Assembly (NCBI GenBank): GCA_958295515.1
Contig: CATQGW010000001.1
Location: 942,658-1,006,657, forward strand
Direction of reading: 5' to 3'
Length of the DNA: 64,000 nt
DNA from: an uncultured Dehalococcoidia bacterium
GTDB taxonomy: Bacteria; Chloroflexota; Dehalococcoidia; Bin125
Of this stretch, positions 47,937-55,227 are shown one piece after another. Under the pieces are notes generated by a model. That model worked only from the letters and a program-made list of their open reading frames with translations, did not search any database and was not told where the DNA came from. Each line of letters begins with the position of its first letter. Positions within the stretch are counted from its first letter, which is position 1. Position numbers and translations under genes: made by a program.

Positions 47937-48059
47937 GCGGATCTCAACCGCGTCATGGAGCGCGAAGGGGCGCGAGACCGCGAATCGCGTCGGCTCACCT
48001 CGCACAACGAGGCGGTCACGGCCTTCCTGGAGAAGCGGGATCCGGTTTTCAATCAGTAG
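47937..48059 (+). pseudogene. Duplicated 3' end of enoyl-CoA hydratase
   Basis: This fragment encodes the final 40 residues of the hydratase (ADLNRVMEREGARDRESRRL onward to NQ and the TAG stop). It differs from the parent at 46862-46984 by one visible base (Pro to Thr). It has no start and precedes module B exactly as the real 3' end precedes module A. It marks the junction of a tandem duplication or cassette insertion. Confidence 0.85.
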
Positions 48060-48067
48060 AGGCGGCA

Positions 48068-48526
48068 GTGCTCAGCGAGGCGGAGTTTGAGGCGATTCTC
48101 GCGGATCCGTCGAAGCGGATCGCGGGCGACATCGTCTGGGAAGATGACTTACCGCATCTACCCGCGCGGCGGTTTCGCGTGCTTGTCGACTCCGACCGCA
48201 GTTGGCCTCTGGCCGTGATCGGCTGGTGGCAGCCGAATCGCGGCAAGCTGTCCTATGGGCTGGTCCACACCGGCGCCAGGGGGCGCATCGTTGGCCTTGA
48301 TCTCGGCTATCCGCCGCATCGAAACCCCACTGCGGAGATCCTCGGCGGAACACACAAACACCGTTGGACGGACGCCTACGGGCCTCACTGGGCATACGAG
48401 CCGGTCGATATCACCGCAGACTGGGATCAACCGCTCGAGGTGTGGCGACAGTTCTGCGCCGAGACGGGTATCGTGCATGCAGGAGCGTTGCCGCATCCGA
48501 TGCGGCAGCGCGAGGAGTTGCCGTGA
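48068..48526 (+). CDS. DUF6978-like protein, module B
   Basis: The 152-residue paralogue of the 46993 gene shares its first 24 residues almost exactly. It then diverges while keeping IVGLDLGYPPHRNP, GGTHKHRW, DITADWDQPLEVWRQFCAE. The contrast between a near-identical 5' end and a diverged body points to recombination between old paralogues, not a fresh duplication of the whole gene. GTG start at 48068; the stop overlaps the next GTG. Confidence 0.6.
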   Translation: MLSEAEFEAILADPSKRIAGDIVWEDDLPHLPARRFRVLVDSDRSWPLAVIGWWQPNRGKLSYGLVHTGARGRIVGLDLGYPPHRNPTAEILGGTHKHRWTDAYGPHWAYEPVDITADWDQPLEVWRQFCAETGIVHAGALPHPMRQREELP

Positions 48527-49002
48527 CTCCCGAAGAAACGCATCGCTCGCTGACTGTCGGCTTGCCGGCGCTGTTCGACTGTCGGCCCGGTCGACAGGGT
48601 GATGTTCAGGTCGTTACTCCGCTGCTCTACCCCGACGGCGGTTTCGTGGATGTCTTCGTGGTTGAGCGGGACGGGTGCTACGTAGTCACAGACTATGGCG
48701 ACGCTCAGAGTTGGTTGTGGATGCAGTCGTTCAGTGGAACGCTCACGCCGACGCAGCAGAAGCTGATCGCGGATGCGTGTCGATCGCTTGGCGTCGAGCT
48801 GGATCGCGGGCAGATGGTGTTGCGCTGCACGGACACGTCGAACTTGGCGGAAATGATTCTGCGTCTGGCCCAGGCCGTGGCGCGCGTCGCCGATGTCTGG
48901 TTCGCCATCCAGGTGGACGAAACGTCCGACGCTGGAGAGACGGCGTTCACCAACGGCGTGTCGAATCAGGCTGAGACCGCCTTACAACAGCCGTTGGGGT
49001 AG
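48523..49002 (+). CDS. DUF1828 domain protein, module B
   Basis: The 159-residue paralogue of the 47444 gene has DVQVVTPLLYPDGGFVDVFV, VERDGCYVVTDYGDAQSWL and DACRSLGVELDRGQMVLRC. It is preceded by GAGGAG and starts at GTG 48523 with a GTGA overlap. Together with the preceding gene it makes module B. It ends three bases from the convergent HAD phosphatase gene. Confidence 0.65.
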   Translation: MTPEETHRSLTVGLPALFDCRPGRQGDVQVVTPLLYPDGGFVDVFVVERDGCYVVTDYGDAQSWLWMQSFSGTLTPTQQKLIADACRSLGVELDRGQMVLRCTDTSNLAEMILRLAQAVARVADVWFAIQVDETSDAGETAFTNGVSNQAETALQQPLG

Positions 49003-49005
49003 CGC

Positions 49006-49671
49006 TCAGGGCTCGCCGAACAGCAGACGCTGGATCTCGCCGAGTCCCACAGCAGTGTCCGTCGCGCCGTGGTTTCGTAGATAGTCGGCGTCGCGGACGC
49101 CTACCAGGCCGATCACGCCGGCCAGCTTTGCTGCTCGCCCTGCACCCATATCGGATTCCGTGTCGCCCACGATCGCGGCTTGATCGGGCGCGGCATTGAG
49201 CGCGTCGAGCGCCAGCAGGATCGGCGCTGCGTCGGGCTTGGGCGCCTCGGCGGTGTCCGCGCCGATGATCACCGTGAAGCGCTCGCTCCAGCCGAGCAGC
49301 TCAACCGTCTGGCGGCCCGCGTCCTCGCGCTTGTTGGTGACCAGCGCCAGCGGAACCTCGGCCTCGCGCAGCGCGTCGAGCAGCGCCTCCGCGCCCGGCA
49401 GCGGCGTGGTGCGCGGCATGTAGTCCCGGCGGTAGCGCTCGAGATAGTCGAGATAGATCGGCTGCGCGGCGTCGAGGCTGAGCCCGAGCATGCGGTTGAG
49501 CATCACCGGCAGCGGCGGGCCGATGTAGCGCAGCAGCTGCGCCTCCGTCACCGGATGCCCGGCGGCGCGGATCGTCTCCAGCATGCAGCCGATCACCAGT
49601 GGCTCGGTGTCGGCCAGCGTGCCGTCGAGGTCGAAGATCACGGCGCGGTAGCGGCAGCCGGTGGCGCTCAC
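49006..49671 (-). CDS. HAD superfamily phosphatase (phosphoglycolate phosphatase-like)
   Basis: The protein has HAD motif I AVIFDLDGTLADTE, motif II LALVTNK, motif III with KPDAAP, and motif IV AIVGDTESDMGAG. Its helical cap (residues about 20-90) is the C1 type found in phosphoglycolate phosphatase and beta-phosphoglucomutase. The GTG at 49671 gives about 221 residues and a normal N-terminus. A GTG at 49701 would add ten residues overlapping a decayed upstream frame. Substrate is likely a small phosphorylated metabolite. Confidence 0.85.
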   Translation of the reverse strand: MSATGCRYRAVIFDLDGTLADTEPLVIGCMLETIRAAGHPVTEAQLLRYIGPPLPVMLNRMLGLSLDAAQPIYLDYLERYRRDYMPRTTPLPGAEALLDALREAEVPLALVTNKREDAGRQTVELLGWSERFTVIIGADTAEAPKPDAAPILLALDALNAAPDQAAIVGDTESDMGAGRAAKLAGVIGLVGVRDADYLRNHGATDTAVGLGEIQRLLFGEP

Positions 49672-49684
49672 AGGGGACTGCTCA

Positions 49685-49921
49685 TCAGCGCAGCCGCACA
49701 CGCCAGTCGTCGGAGCCGGGCGCGTCGCGCTCCCCCACCGCCAGCTTGCCGCCGATGAACACGCTCACACGGAGCGCGGGTTCGGGCAGCGTTCAATCAC
49801 GCGCGGTGGGGCGCTCCGCTTCCAGCGCGGCGGCGCGGATCGCCTCGAACAGTTCGCTTTCGGCCAGCCCCAGCGACGCGGCGGCGGCGCTCAGACTCAG
49901 CGCTTCGGTTTGTGTCGTCAT
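49685..49921 (-). pseudogene. Small ORF interrupted by in-frame TGA
   Basis: From ATG 49921 the frame reads MTTQTEALSLSAAAASLGLA with a predicted helix-turn-helix-like start, and stops at TGA 49793-49795. The same frame then continues for 35 codons (TLPEPALRVSVFIGGKLAVG...DDWRVRLR) to a second TGA at 49685, two bases before the likely HAD start zone. Codon use stays typical across the stop. It may be a recently inactivated small gene or a real 42-residue protein. Function is not recognised. Confidence 0.35.
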
Positions 49922-49958
49922 ACGCGCAGGGTAGCGTAAGAACTCGGGAGGGGGAGCG

Positions 49959-51230
49959 TTGGAGGTCTACGCGGTCGCGCTGGTCGTGCTGCTCGTGTTT
50001 TCGGGCCTGTTCTCCAGCGCCGAGACGGCCTTTCTTTCGGTGGAAGCGGTGCGTCTCGAGCACGCCCGCCGCCGCGGGCTGCCCGGCGCGGCGCGCGCCG
50101 CCGCGCTGCTCGAAGAGCCGCGCCGCCTGCTGGCCGCGATCCTGCTGGGCAACAACCTGGTCAACACCGGCGCGGCGGCGGTCGGCACGGCGATCGCGGC
50201 GGATCTGATCGAAGGCGGTTCGGCGCTGCTGGCGGCCACGGTCACCGTCACCGTGCTGCTGGTGATCTTCGGCGAGATCGGCCCCAAGTCGTTGGCGCTG
50301 CACCACAACCTGGCGACGGTGCGGCTGCTCTCTTGGCCGCTGCGCTGGTGGGTGCGGCTGACCCGCCCGCTGGTGGCGGCGCTGGACTCGCTGACGCACC
50401 TCTGGCTGCGCGTGGTGGGGGGCTCGGGCGAGGGGCGTCCCTCGCTCAGCCTGGGCGAGCTGGAAACGGCGATCGACCTGGGCCGCGAACGGGGCGATCT
50501 GGAGCACAGCGAGACCAGCGTGCTGCTCGGCGCGCTGCGCCTCTCGGACACGCAAGTGCGGCGGATCATGACCGCGCGGGTGCAGATCGCCGGGATCGAC
50601 GCCGAGGCCACGCTCGCCGAGGCCGCGGAACGCTTCGGCGCGGCCGGCTTCCTGCGCCTGCCCGTCTCGACCGGCGCCGCCGACCATTTCATCGGCTACC
50701 TGCACGGCTCCGATGTGCTGGCGCAGCTGGGCGCGGGGCGCGGCGAGCGGCTGGTGCGCGAGGTGATGCGCGAGGCGCTCTTCGAGTCCGAGCGCGCCTC
50801 GGTGCAGCGCGTGCTGGACGCGATGCGGATCAGCGGGCACCACCTGATGCTGCTGATCGACGAATACGGCGAGACTTCGGGGCTGGTCACGCTGGAGGAC
50901 ATTCTGGAGCTGGTGGTGGGCAACATACGCAGCGAGATGGGGACCGGCGGCGAGCCGGTGCAGGTGCGGATTTCGGGTCGGCAGTTCGTCGAGGGCGGGC
51001 GCGGGCTGACCGATCTGGCCGCCGAGCTGGGCATCGATCTGAGCGCCGAAGAGGCGGAGACGGTGGGCGGGATGCTGACCGATCATTTCCACCGCATCCC
51101 CCGCGCCGAGGAGGAGCTGGAGCTGCACGGCTACCGCTGGACGGTGGTGGACGCGGACAGTCGGCGCGTGAAGCTGGTCTCGTTCCGCAAGCTAGCGGCG
51201 GCGCAGAGTCGCGAGCAGGCGCAGCGGTGA
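49959..51230 (+). CDS. CNNM/CorC-type (HlyC family) transporter-associated protein
   Basis: The 423-residue protein has an N-terminal DUF21 membrane domain (LVVLLVFSGLFSSAETAFLS with three to four helices, GNNLVNTGAAAV, IFGEIGPKSLALHH). Next is a CBS pair (residues about 200-320, including IMTARVQIAGI and LMLLIDEYGETSGLVTLEDI), then a C-terminal CorC_HlyC domain. Such proteins export or regulate Mg2+ and Co2+. A TTG start at 49959 follows GGGAGGGGGAGC. It precedes two tRNA genes. Confidence 0.88.
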   Translation: MEVYAVALVVLLVFSGLFSSAETAFLSVEAVRLEHARRRGLPGAARAAALLEEPRRLLAAILLGNNLVNTGAAAVGTAIAADLIEGGSALLAATVTVTVLLVIFGEIGPKSLALHHNLATVRLLSWPLRWWVRLTRPLVAALDSLTHLWLRVVGGSGEGRPSLSLGELETAIDLGRERGDLEHSETSVLLGALRLSDTQVRRIMTARVQIAGIDAEATLAEAAERFGAAGFLRLPVSTGAADHFIGYLHGSDVLAQLGAGRGERLVREVMREALFESERASVQRVLDAMRISGHHLMLLIDEYGETSGLVTLEDILELVVGNIRSEMGTGGEPVQVRISGRQFVEGGRGLTDLAAELGIDLSAEEAETVGGMLTDHFHRIPRAEEELELHGYRWTVVDADSRRVKLVSFRKLAAAQSREQAQR

Positions 51231-51246
51231 TAGTCTGGCGGGGCGA

Positions 51247-51333
51247 GCCGAGGTGGCGGAATGGTAGACGCGACGGTCTCAAAAACCGTTGGGCGTAGAG
51301 CCCGTGCCGGTTCGAGTCCGGCCCTCGGTACCA
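51247..51333 (+). tRNA. tRNA-Leu (anticodon CAA)
   Basis: A class II tRNA with a variable arm is visible. The acceptor GCCGAGG pairs with CCTCGGT and the D arm is GGCGGAATGGTAGACGC. The anticodon loop CTCAAAA between ACGGT and ACCGT gives CAA. The variable arm is GGGCGTAGAGCCC and the T arm GGTTCGAGTCC. CCA is encoded. Confidence 0.96.
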
Positions 51334-51334
51334 C

Positions 51335-51408
51335 TGCCGCGTAGTGTAATGGTAGCACCAGGGACTTTGGATCCCTTGGTCCAGGTTCGAGCCCTGGCGC
51401 GGCAGCCA
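51335..51408 (+). tRNA. tRNA-Gln (anticodon TTG)
   Basis: The acceptor TGCCGCG pairs with CGCGGCA. The anticodon stem AGGGA/TCCCT holds loop CTTTGGA, giving TTG. The T arm reads GGTTCGAGCC and the discriminator G is followed by encoded CCA. It begins one base after tRNA-Leu, so the pair is one transcript. Confidence 0.96.
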
Positions 51409-51412
51409 TAGT

Positions 51413-51493
51413 ATGATGAGGCAAAGGTCCCTCCCCGATGATAAGAGCCCAAGGGGCTCTCTCCTGCAACGGAGTAGTCGGGGAGGTCATCAT
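51413..51493 (+). ncRNA. Candidate structured RNA with three-way junction, unassigned
   Basis: The outer helix ATGATGA (51413-51419) pairs with TCATCAT (51487-51493). After an asymmetric loop (GGCAAAGGTC), CCTCCCCGA (51430-51438) pairs with TCGGGGAGG (51478-51486). Inside are two hairpins: AGAGCCC/GGGCTCT (51444-51460, loop AAG) and CTCC/GGAG (51461-51474, loop TGCAAC). All four helices are perfect. It starts five bases after tRNA-Gln. I could not match it to tRNA, SRP, 6S, tmRNA or a known riboswitch. Either strand could carry it. Confidence 0.5.
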
Positions 51494-51544
51494 TCGGAAA
51501 CTGCATTGATGCTGTCGTAAGGTGCCCCCTGCATACGCGGCCAC

Positions 51545-52342
51545 CTAGGGCTCGGCACTGCCCGCGAGATAGAGGCAGAGCGCGCTGGCGATACCAACGA
51601 TCAGCTCTGCCTCGCGGTAAGCAGGTGCGCCGCCCTCAGCGAGGTGACGCCCATGATTTGAGGCATATCCTCACGCCTTTTCGACGGCCGTATCGAGCGG
51701 CCTCGGGATGAGCTCAGGATGACGCCTGACGATCTCGCCGAGTGTGGCTGAAGTGTCGCCCGTGACATCGCGCGCGGTGCATTCGAGTGCGGTCATGGCG
51801 TGTTGCACGGCGCCAGTCAGGTCAGCGTGAGGACGTCGAGACAGATCATTGATCGCTTCGCGGAGCTCGCCAAGTGCAGTGCTGCGTTGTGTTTCCTCCA
51901 GCGCGTTCAGCGCGCCGCGAACGGTGTGCTCAAACGGCTCTGCGCCTCGTGATTCGATCTGCCCATTGACGACTTGCCACCCTATGCCGTTTGCCCTGAA
52001 GTAGATGTTCATCTCACGGGCGAGATACTCCAGATCAGCGGCTGCCGCCTCGGACATCGTCGGGGCGGCGAGTGCCTCGATCACGTCGTAGACACGAAAC
52101 CAGGGACACTCACGCAGTCTGTATCGCACATCTTGATCAATCCAGCGTGGTCCCCCGGCGCCGGGATCTTCCGGGACGTGGAGTACCGGAAACGCTAGGG
52201 TCCGAACTTGTTGCTCTGTGTATCCTGCCGCATAGGCAACATCAACGAGATATGAGCGGAGTTCTTCGGGAGCTTCCTCACGGACCGTGATGCCAGGTTC
52301 AGGGACTTGATACCCGTGACGCTCGGAGAATGATTGAGTCAT
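51545..52342 (-). pseudogene. AbiJ-NTD4-like protein interrupted by a nonsense codon
   Basis: The protein starts MTQSFSERHGYQVPEPGITV and contains CPWFRVYDVIEAL, GIGWQVVNGQIESRG and LSRRPHADLTGAVQHAMTAL. It matches abortive-infection AbiJ-NTD4 proteins as I know them. TGA at 51671-51673 ends the frame after AVEKA. The same frame continues as GYASNHGRHLAEGGAPAYRE and ELIVGIASALCLYLAG to TAG at 51545, which is the usual family C-terminus. Homologues have Trp at the TGA position, so TGG to TGA is likely. Start may be ATG 52342 or GTG 52363. The truncated form of about 223 residues might retain function. Confidence 0.65.
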
Positions 52343-52390
52343 TGACGTTTCCAAGTCGGACACTGCTGTAAACCTGCTCTCAGCTTGAAT

Positions 52391-52621
52391 TTAGGAGGCG
52401 GATGGCCAATCGCGTGGGAGGACGAGTTCACCTGCTGGTTCAGGAATGGGATCGCCGAACTCAGCAGCCGTATCGAGCCACAGCGAGATCGCGACATTGG
52501 CCTCACGAAGGGCTGATTCGTGTGTGTCGCCGTGGGCCATGCAGCCGGGCAATTCGGGCACATCTGCGACGAAGACATCGTCGTCGTCGCTCCAATAGAT
52601 GATGACCTCGTACTTGTGCAT
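52391..52621 (-). CDS. hicB: HicB-type antitoxin
   Basis: The 76-residue protein has the compact HicB core: YEVIIYWSDDDDVFVADVPE, then LPGCMAHGDTHESALREANV and a terminal amphipathic stretch. It binds and inhibits HicA. It follows hicA with a TGATG overlap, the usual A-B order, unlike the locus at 22396-22838. It lacks a DNA-binding tail. Confidence 0.85.
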   Translation of the reverse strand: MHKYEVIIYWSDDDDVFVADVPELPGCMAHGDTHESALREANVAISLWLDTAAEFGDPIPEPAGELVLPRDWPSAS

Positions 52622-52851
52622 CAGTCGTCCTCGAGGATTCGGAACAGCTCATGAGCGACAATGACTCGCCGAAGCTGCCGAACTTGGTAGGGCTTGGCGT
52701 CCCTGCCGACGCGCTGGAGGTTGATCCGTTCGCCGACGCCTTCTTTTCTGAAGATGTGATGGCCGCCGCTCGTCCGCTCCTCAAAGCCTAGCGCGATCAG
52801 CAGCGCGCGAAGATCGTTGAAGCGAATGTTCGCGTCCGAGCCGCCGCTCAT
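52621..52851 (-). CDS. hicA: HicA-type toxin
   Basis: The 76-residue protein has FNDLRALLIALGFEERTSGG with HHIFRKEG, giving the catalytic histidine of HicA RNases, and a closing QVRQLRRVIVAHELF helix. It is likely a ribosome-independent mRNA interferase. ATG 52851 is chosen because the fold begins there; the frame upstream runs back toward tRNA-Asn. The locus lies directly beside that tRNA and the broken AbiJ gene. Confidence 0.85.
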   Translation of the reverse strand: MSGGSDANIRFNDLRALLIALGFEERTSGGHHIFRKEGVGERINLQRVGRDAKPYQVRQLRRVIVAHELFRILEDD

Positions 52852-52932
52852 GATCCGTCGGAGCAGCCGTTGGTGACGGTTCAGAGTTCGTCTCCGTTGG
52901 ACATGCGGGGAGCGGGCCTCAGAGGAAGAGAG

Positions 52933-53008
52933 TGGCTGCCCGGGCAGGACTTGAACCCGCAACCTAGCGGTTAACAGCCGCCCGCTCTACCAATTGAGCT
53001 ACCGGGCA
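52933..53008 (-). tRNA. tRNA-Asn (anticodon GTT)
   Basis: On the minus strand the acceptor TGCCCGG pairs with CCGGGCA. The D arm reads GCTCAATTGGTAGAGC, the anticodon loop CTGTTAA gives GTT, and the T arm is GCGGGTTCAAGTCCTGC. Discriminator G and CCA are encoded. Confidence 0.96.
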
Positions 53009-53021
53009 GGGCATCCTCAGA

Positions 53022-53846
53022 CTAGCGCGCTGCCCGCTCCTGCGCCAGATCGAGCTCGAAGCGCCCGCTCTGCGCGTCGAAGCGCACCGCGCTGTGGCTG
53101 AACAGGTCGGCCAACGCGCCGCTGGCGGACAACTGCTCGGGTGTCCCGATCGTCAGTCCGCCGTCGCGCTGGATTAGCCAGAGCTGATCGGCAAGCTGCA
53201 GCGCCAGGTCGAAATCGTGGCTGGTGATCAGGATGCCGCGCGGCTCGCCGTCGGCCTCGCCCGTTGCCAGACTGCGCAGCAGCTGGGTGATTTCGGCGCG
53301 CGCCTCGAGGTCGAGGAACGCGGTCGGCTCGTCGAGCAGGATCAGGCGCGGCTGCTGTGCCAGCGCGCGGGCGATCATCACGCGCTGGCGCTCGCCGTCG
53401 CTCAGGTCCTGCACGGGACGCGCGGCGAGGGCGGCCGCGGACGCGGCCAGCAGCGCGCCGCGCACGATCTCACGGTCGACCTCCGAGAGCCGCCCGCTGA
53501 AGCCGGCGTGCGGCGAGCGCCCCAGCGCGACCACCTCCCAGGCGGTCAGCTGCGCGGCGTCGATCGGGTCGGTGAGCACGACGCTCAGGGTGCGCGCAAC
53601 CTCGCCGGGGCTGAGCTGCGCCAGATCGCCGCCGTTGAGCAGGATTGAGCCGGCCAGCGGACGCTGGAGGCCCGCCAGCGTGCGCAGCAGCGTCGATTTG
53701 CCCGAGCCGTTGGGCCCCAGCAGCGCGACGCACTCGCCGCGCCGCAGGGCGGCGTTCACAGCGCTCAGCACCACCGTGCGCCGCCGCCCGCCGTAGCCCA
53801 CACTGAGGTCGCGCGCCTCCAGCAGCGGCGCGGGCGGCTCGCTCAC
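53022..53846 (-). CDS. ABC transporter ATP-binding protein (FecE/BtuD-like)
   Basis: The 274-residue ATPase has Walker A LLGPNGSGKSTLLRTLAG, a Q-loop region, signature QDLSDGERQRVMIARALA, Walker B RLILLDEPTAFLDLEAR and switch ITSHDFD. The spacing and the LTAWEVVALGRSPHAG segment match iron-siderophore, haem or B12 importers. No permease or binding protein is adjacent, so the partner is elsewhere or unknown. GTG 53846 overlaps the RNase D stop as GTGA. Confidence 0.88.
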   Translation of the reverse strand: MSEPPAPLLEARDLSVGYGGRRRTVVLSAVNAALRRGECVALLGPNGSGKSTLLRTLAGLQRPLAGSILLNGGDLAQLSPGEVARTLSVVLTDPIDAAQLTAWEVVALGRSPHAGFSGRLSEVDREIVRGALLAASAAALAARPVQDLSDGERQRVMIARALAQQPRLILLDEPTAFLDLEARAEITQLLRSLATGEADGEPRGILITSHDFDLALQLADQLWLIQRDGGLTIGTPEQLSASGALADLFSHSAVRFDAQSGRFELDLAQERAAR

Positions 53847-55030
53847 GTCGACTCCGCGACCAGCGGCTGCTCGCCGCCGGGATCGGCGATGCGCAGGCTG
53901 ATCCGTCCCTCCAGCGCGGCGAGGATCGCATCGCCGGCCAGCTCGCGCCGCCAGCCGCGCAGCAGGCGCGGCGGCGCGCCCTGCGACTGTGAGGCGCGCG
54001 CCCACTCGACCGCTTCGCGCACATCGGCGGCGGCGGCGACCAGCTTGCTGTCGATTCGATGCTCGGCGCAGAGGGCGTCGAGCAGCGCGTCGACGAACGA
54101 CGTGAGCGTGCGTGGCGGCGGCGGCGGTTCGACGACGCGCCGGGGCAGACGGTCGTCGGGCAGCTCGATGGCGCGCCGGACGGCTTCGAGCATCGGTTCG
54201 CGGTAGCGGTGAGGCACGGTTTCGACGCCGCGCACGCGCTGCAGGTCGTCGAACGTGGCCGGCAGCGTGGAGGCAACGGCGATCAGCACATCGTCGCGGG
54301 CGATGCGCTTGAGCGGACAGTCCGCCGCGCGCGCCGCGCCGTTGCGCCAGGCATGCAACTCGCGCAGTGCCGCCAGGCCGCGCCGATTGAGCCGCCGCGC
54401 GCCGGAGAGTTTGCGCCAGCGCGGAGTCGCCGCCCCGGCATCCGACTCGAGCGCGCCGACGCGCTGCTGCAGCTCGTCGCGCAGCCAGTCGGCGCGCCGG
54501 TCGGCGGCCAGCCGCGCCGAGAACCTGTCGTGCAGCGGCAGCAGCCAGCGCACATCGTCGGCGGCGTAGTGCAGCTGCGGGCGGCTCAGCGGGCGCCGCG
54601 TCCAGTCGGTGCGCGACTGCGACGGGGCGGCGTCGACGTCCAGCTCCTCGCGCACCAGGACGCCGTAGCCGATGGGGAAGCGGTGTTCGCAGAAGCCGGC
54701 GGCCAGCTGCACGTCGTAGAGGTTTTGCGGTAGACGCCCCGTGCGCTCCAGGCAGAAGCGCGATTCCTGGTCGTGCGCGTGGACCACGGTAGTGATCGCC
54801 GGATCCGCGACGGCCTCCCAGATCGGCTGGTCGGGCAGTCCTTCGGCGAGCGGATCGATCAGCGCGATCCGTTCCGGCGTGGCGACCTGCACCAGCGCGA
54901 GGTGCGGCTTGTAGCTGCGCCCGGAGCTGAACTCGGTGTCCAGCGCGAAGACGCCGCAGCGTCGAATCGAGTCGAGCAGTTCGGCGGTCTGCTCAGGGGA
55001 GGTCAGCGGTTCGGCGACGGTGTCTGTCAT
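53843..55030 (-). CDS. rnd: Ribonuclease D
   Basis: The 395-residue 3'-5' exoribonuclease has the DEDDy motifs [12 protein letters not shown] (Exo I), [12 protein letters not shown] (Exo II) and [16 protein letters not shown] (Exo III with Tyr). An HRDC region of about 180 residues follows ([20 protein letters not shown]). It trims tRNA precursors and other structured RNAs. It is upstream of and coupled to the ABC ATPase gene, and divergent from rpmJ. Confidence 0.92.
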   Translation of the reverse strand: MTDTVAEPLTSPEQTAELLDSIRRCGVFALDTEFSSGRSYKPHLALVQVATPERIALIDPLAEGLPDQPIWEAVADPAITTVVHAHDQESRFCLERTGRLPQNLYDVQLAAGFCEHRFPIGYGVLVREELDVDAAPSQSRTDWTRRPLSRPQLHYAADDVRWLLPLHDRFSARLAADRRADWLRDELQQRVGALESDAGAATPRWRKLSGARRLNRRGLAALRELHAWRNGAARAADCPLKRIARDDVLIAVASTLPATFDDLQRVRGVETVPHRYREPMLEAVRRAIELPDDRLPRRVVEPPPPPRTLTSFVDALLDALCAEHRIDSKLVAAAADVREAVEWARASQSQGAPPRLLRGWRRELAGDAILAALEGRISLRIADPGGEQPLVAEST

Positions 55031-55092
55031 ATCGACCGCTCCAGTCTATCGCGTGTGTGATAGCGTCACGGAAAGCGACGGAGGATGATGGC

Positions 55093-55209
55093 GTGAAGGT
55101 TCGAGCATCGGTCAAGAAGCGGTCGCGCGACGACCAGATCGTACGGCGCAAGGGGCGCGTGTACATCATCAACAAGCGGAATCCGCGCAACAAGCAGCGC
55201 CAGGGCTAG
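55093..55209 (+). CDS. rpmJ: Ribosomal protein bL36, zinc-free (C-minus) form
   Basis: A GTG at 55093, eight bases after GGAGG, opens a 38-residue protein [20 protein letters not shown] ending NPRNKQRQG. This is bL36 of the 50S subunit. The zinc ligands of the C-plus form (Cys11, Cys14, Cys27 and the late His) read Ser, Asp, Asn and Asn here, so no metal is bound. It is a solitary gene, outside a ribosomal protein operon, 18 bases before proline dehydrogenase. Confidence 0.93.
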   Translation: MKVRASVKKRSRDDQIVRRKGRVYIINKRNPRNKQRQG

Positions 55210-55227
55210 GCGGCGTCGGGCGGCGCG

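Noticed and set aside
51411..51500. Hammerhead or twister ribozyme in the structured block
   Set aside because: The pieces GATGAG and GGAAAC are present but not in the order and pairing of a hammerhead core, and the twister internal loops are missing.
49685..52342. TGA reassigned to tryptophan
   Set aside because: Many well-supported genes here end in TGA, often in ATGA/GTGA overlaps, and TGG is used throughout for tryptophan.
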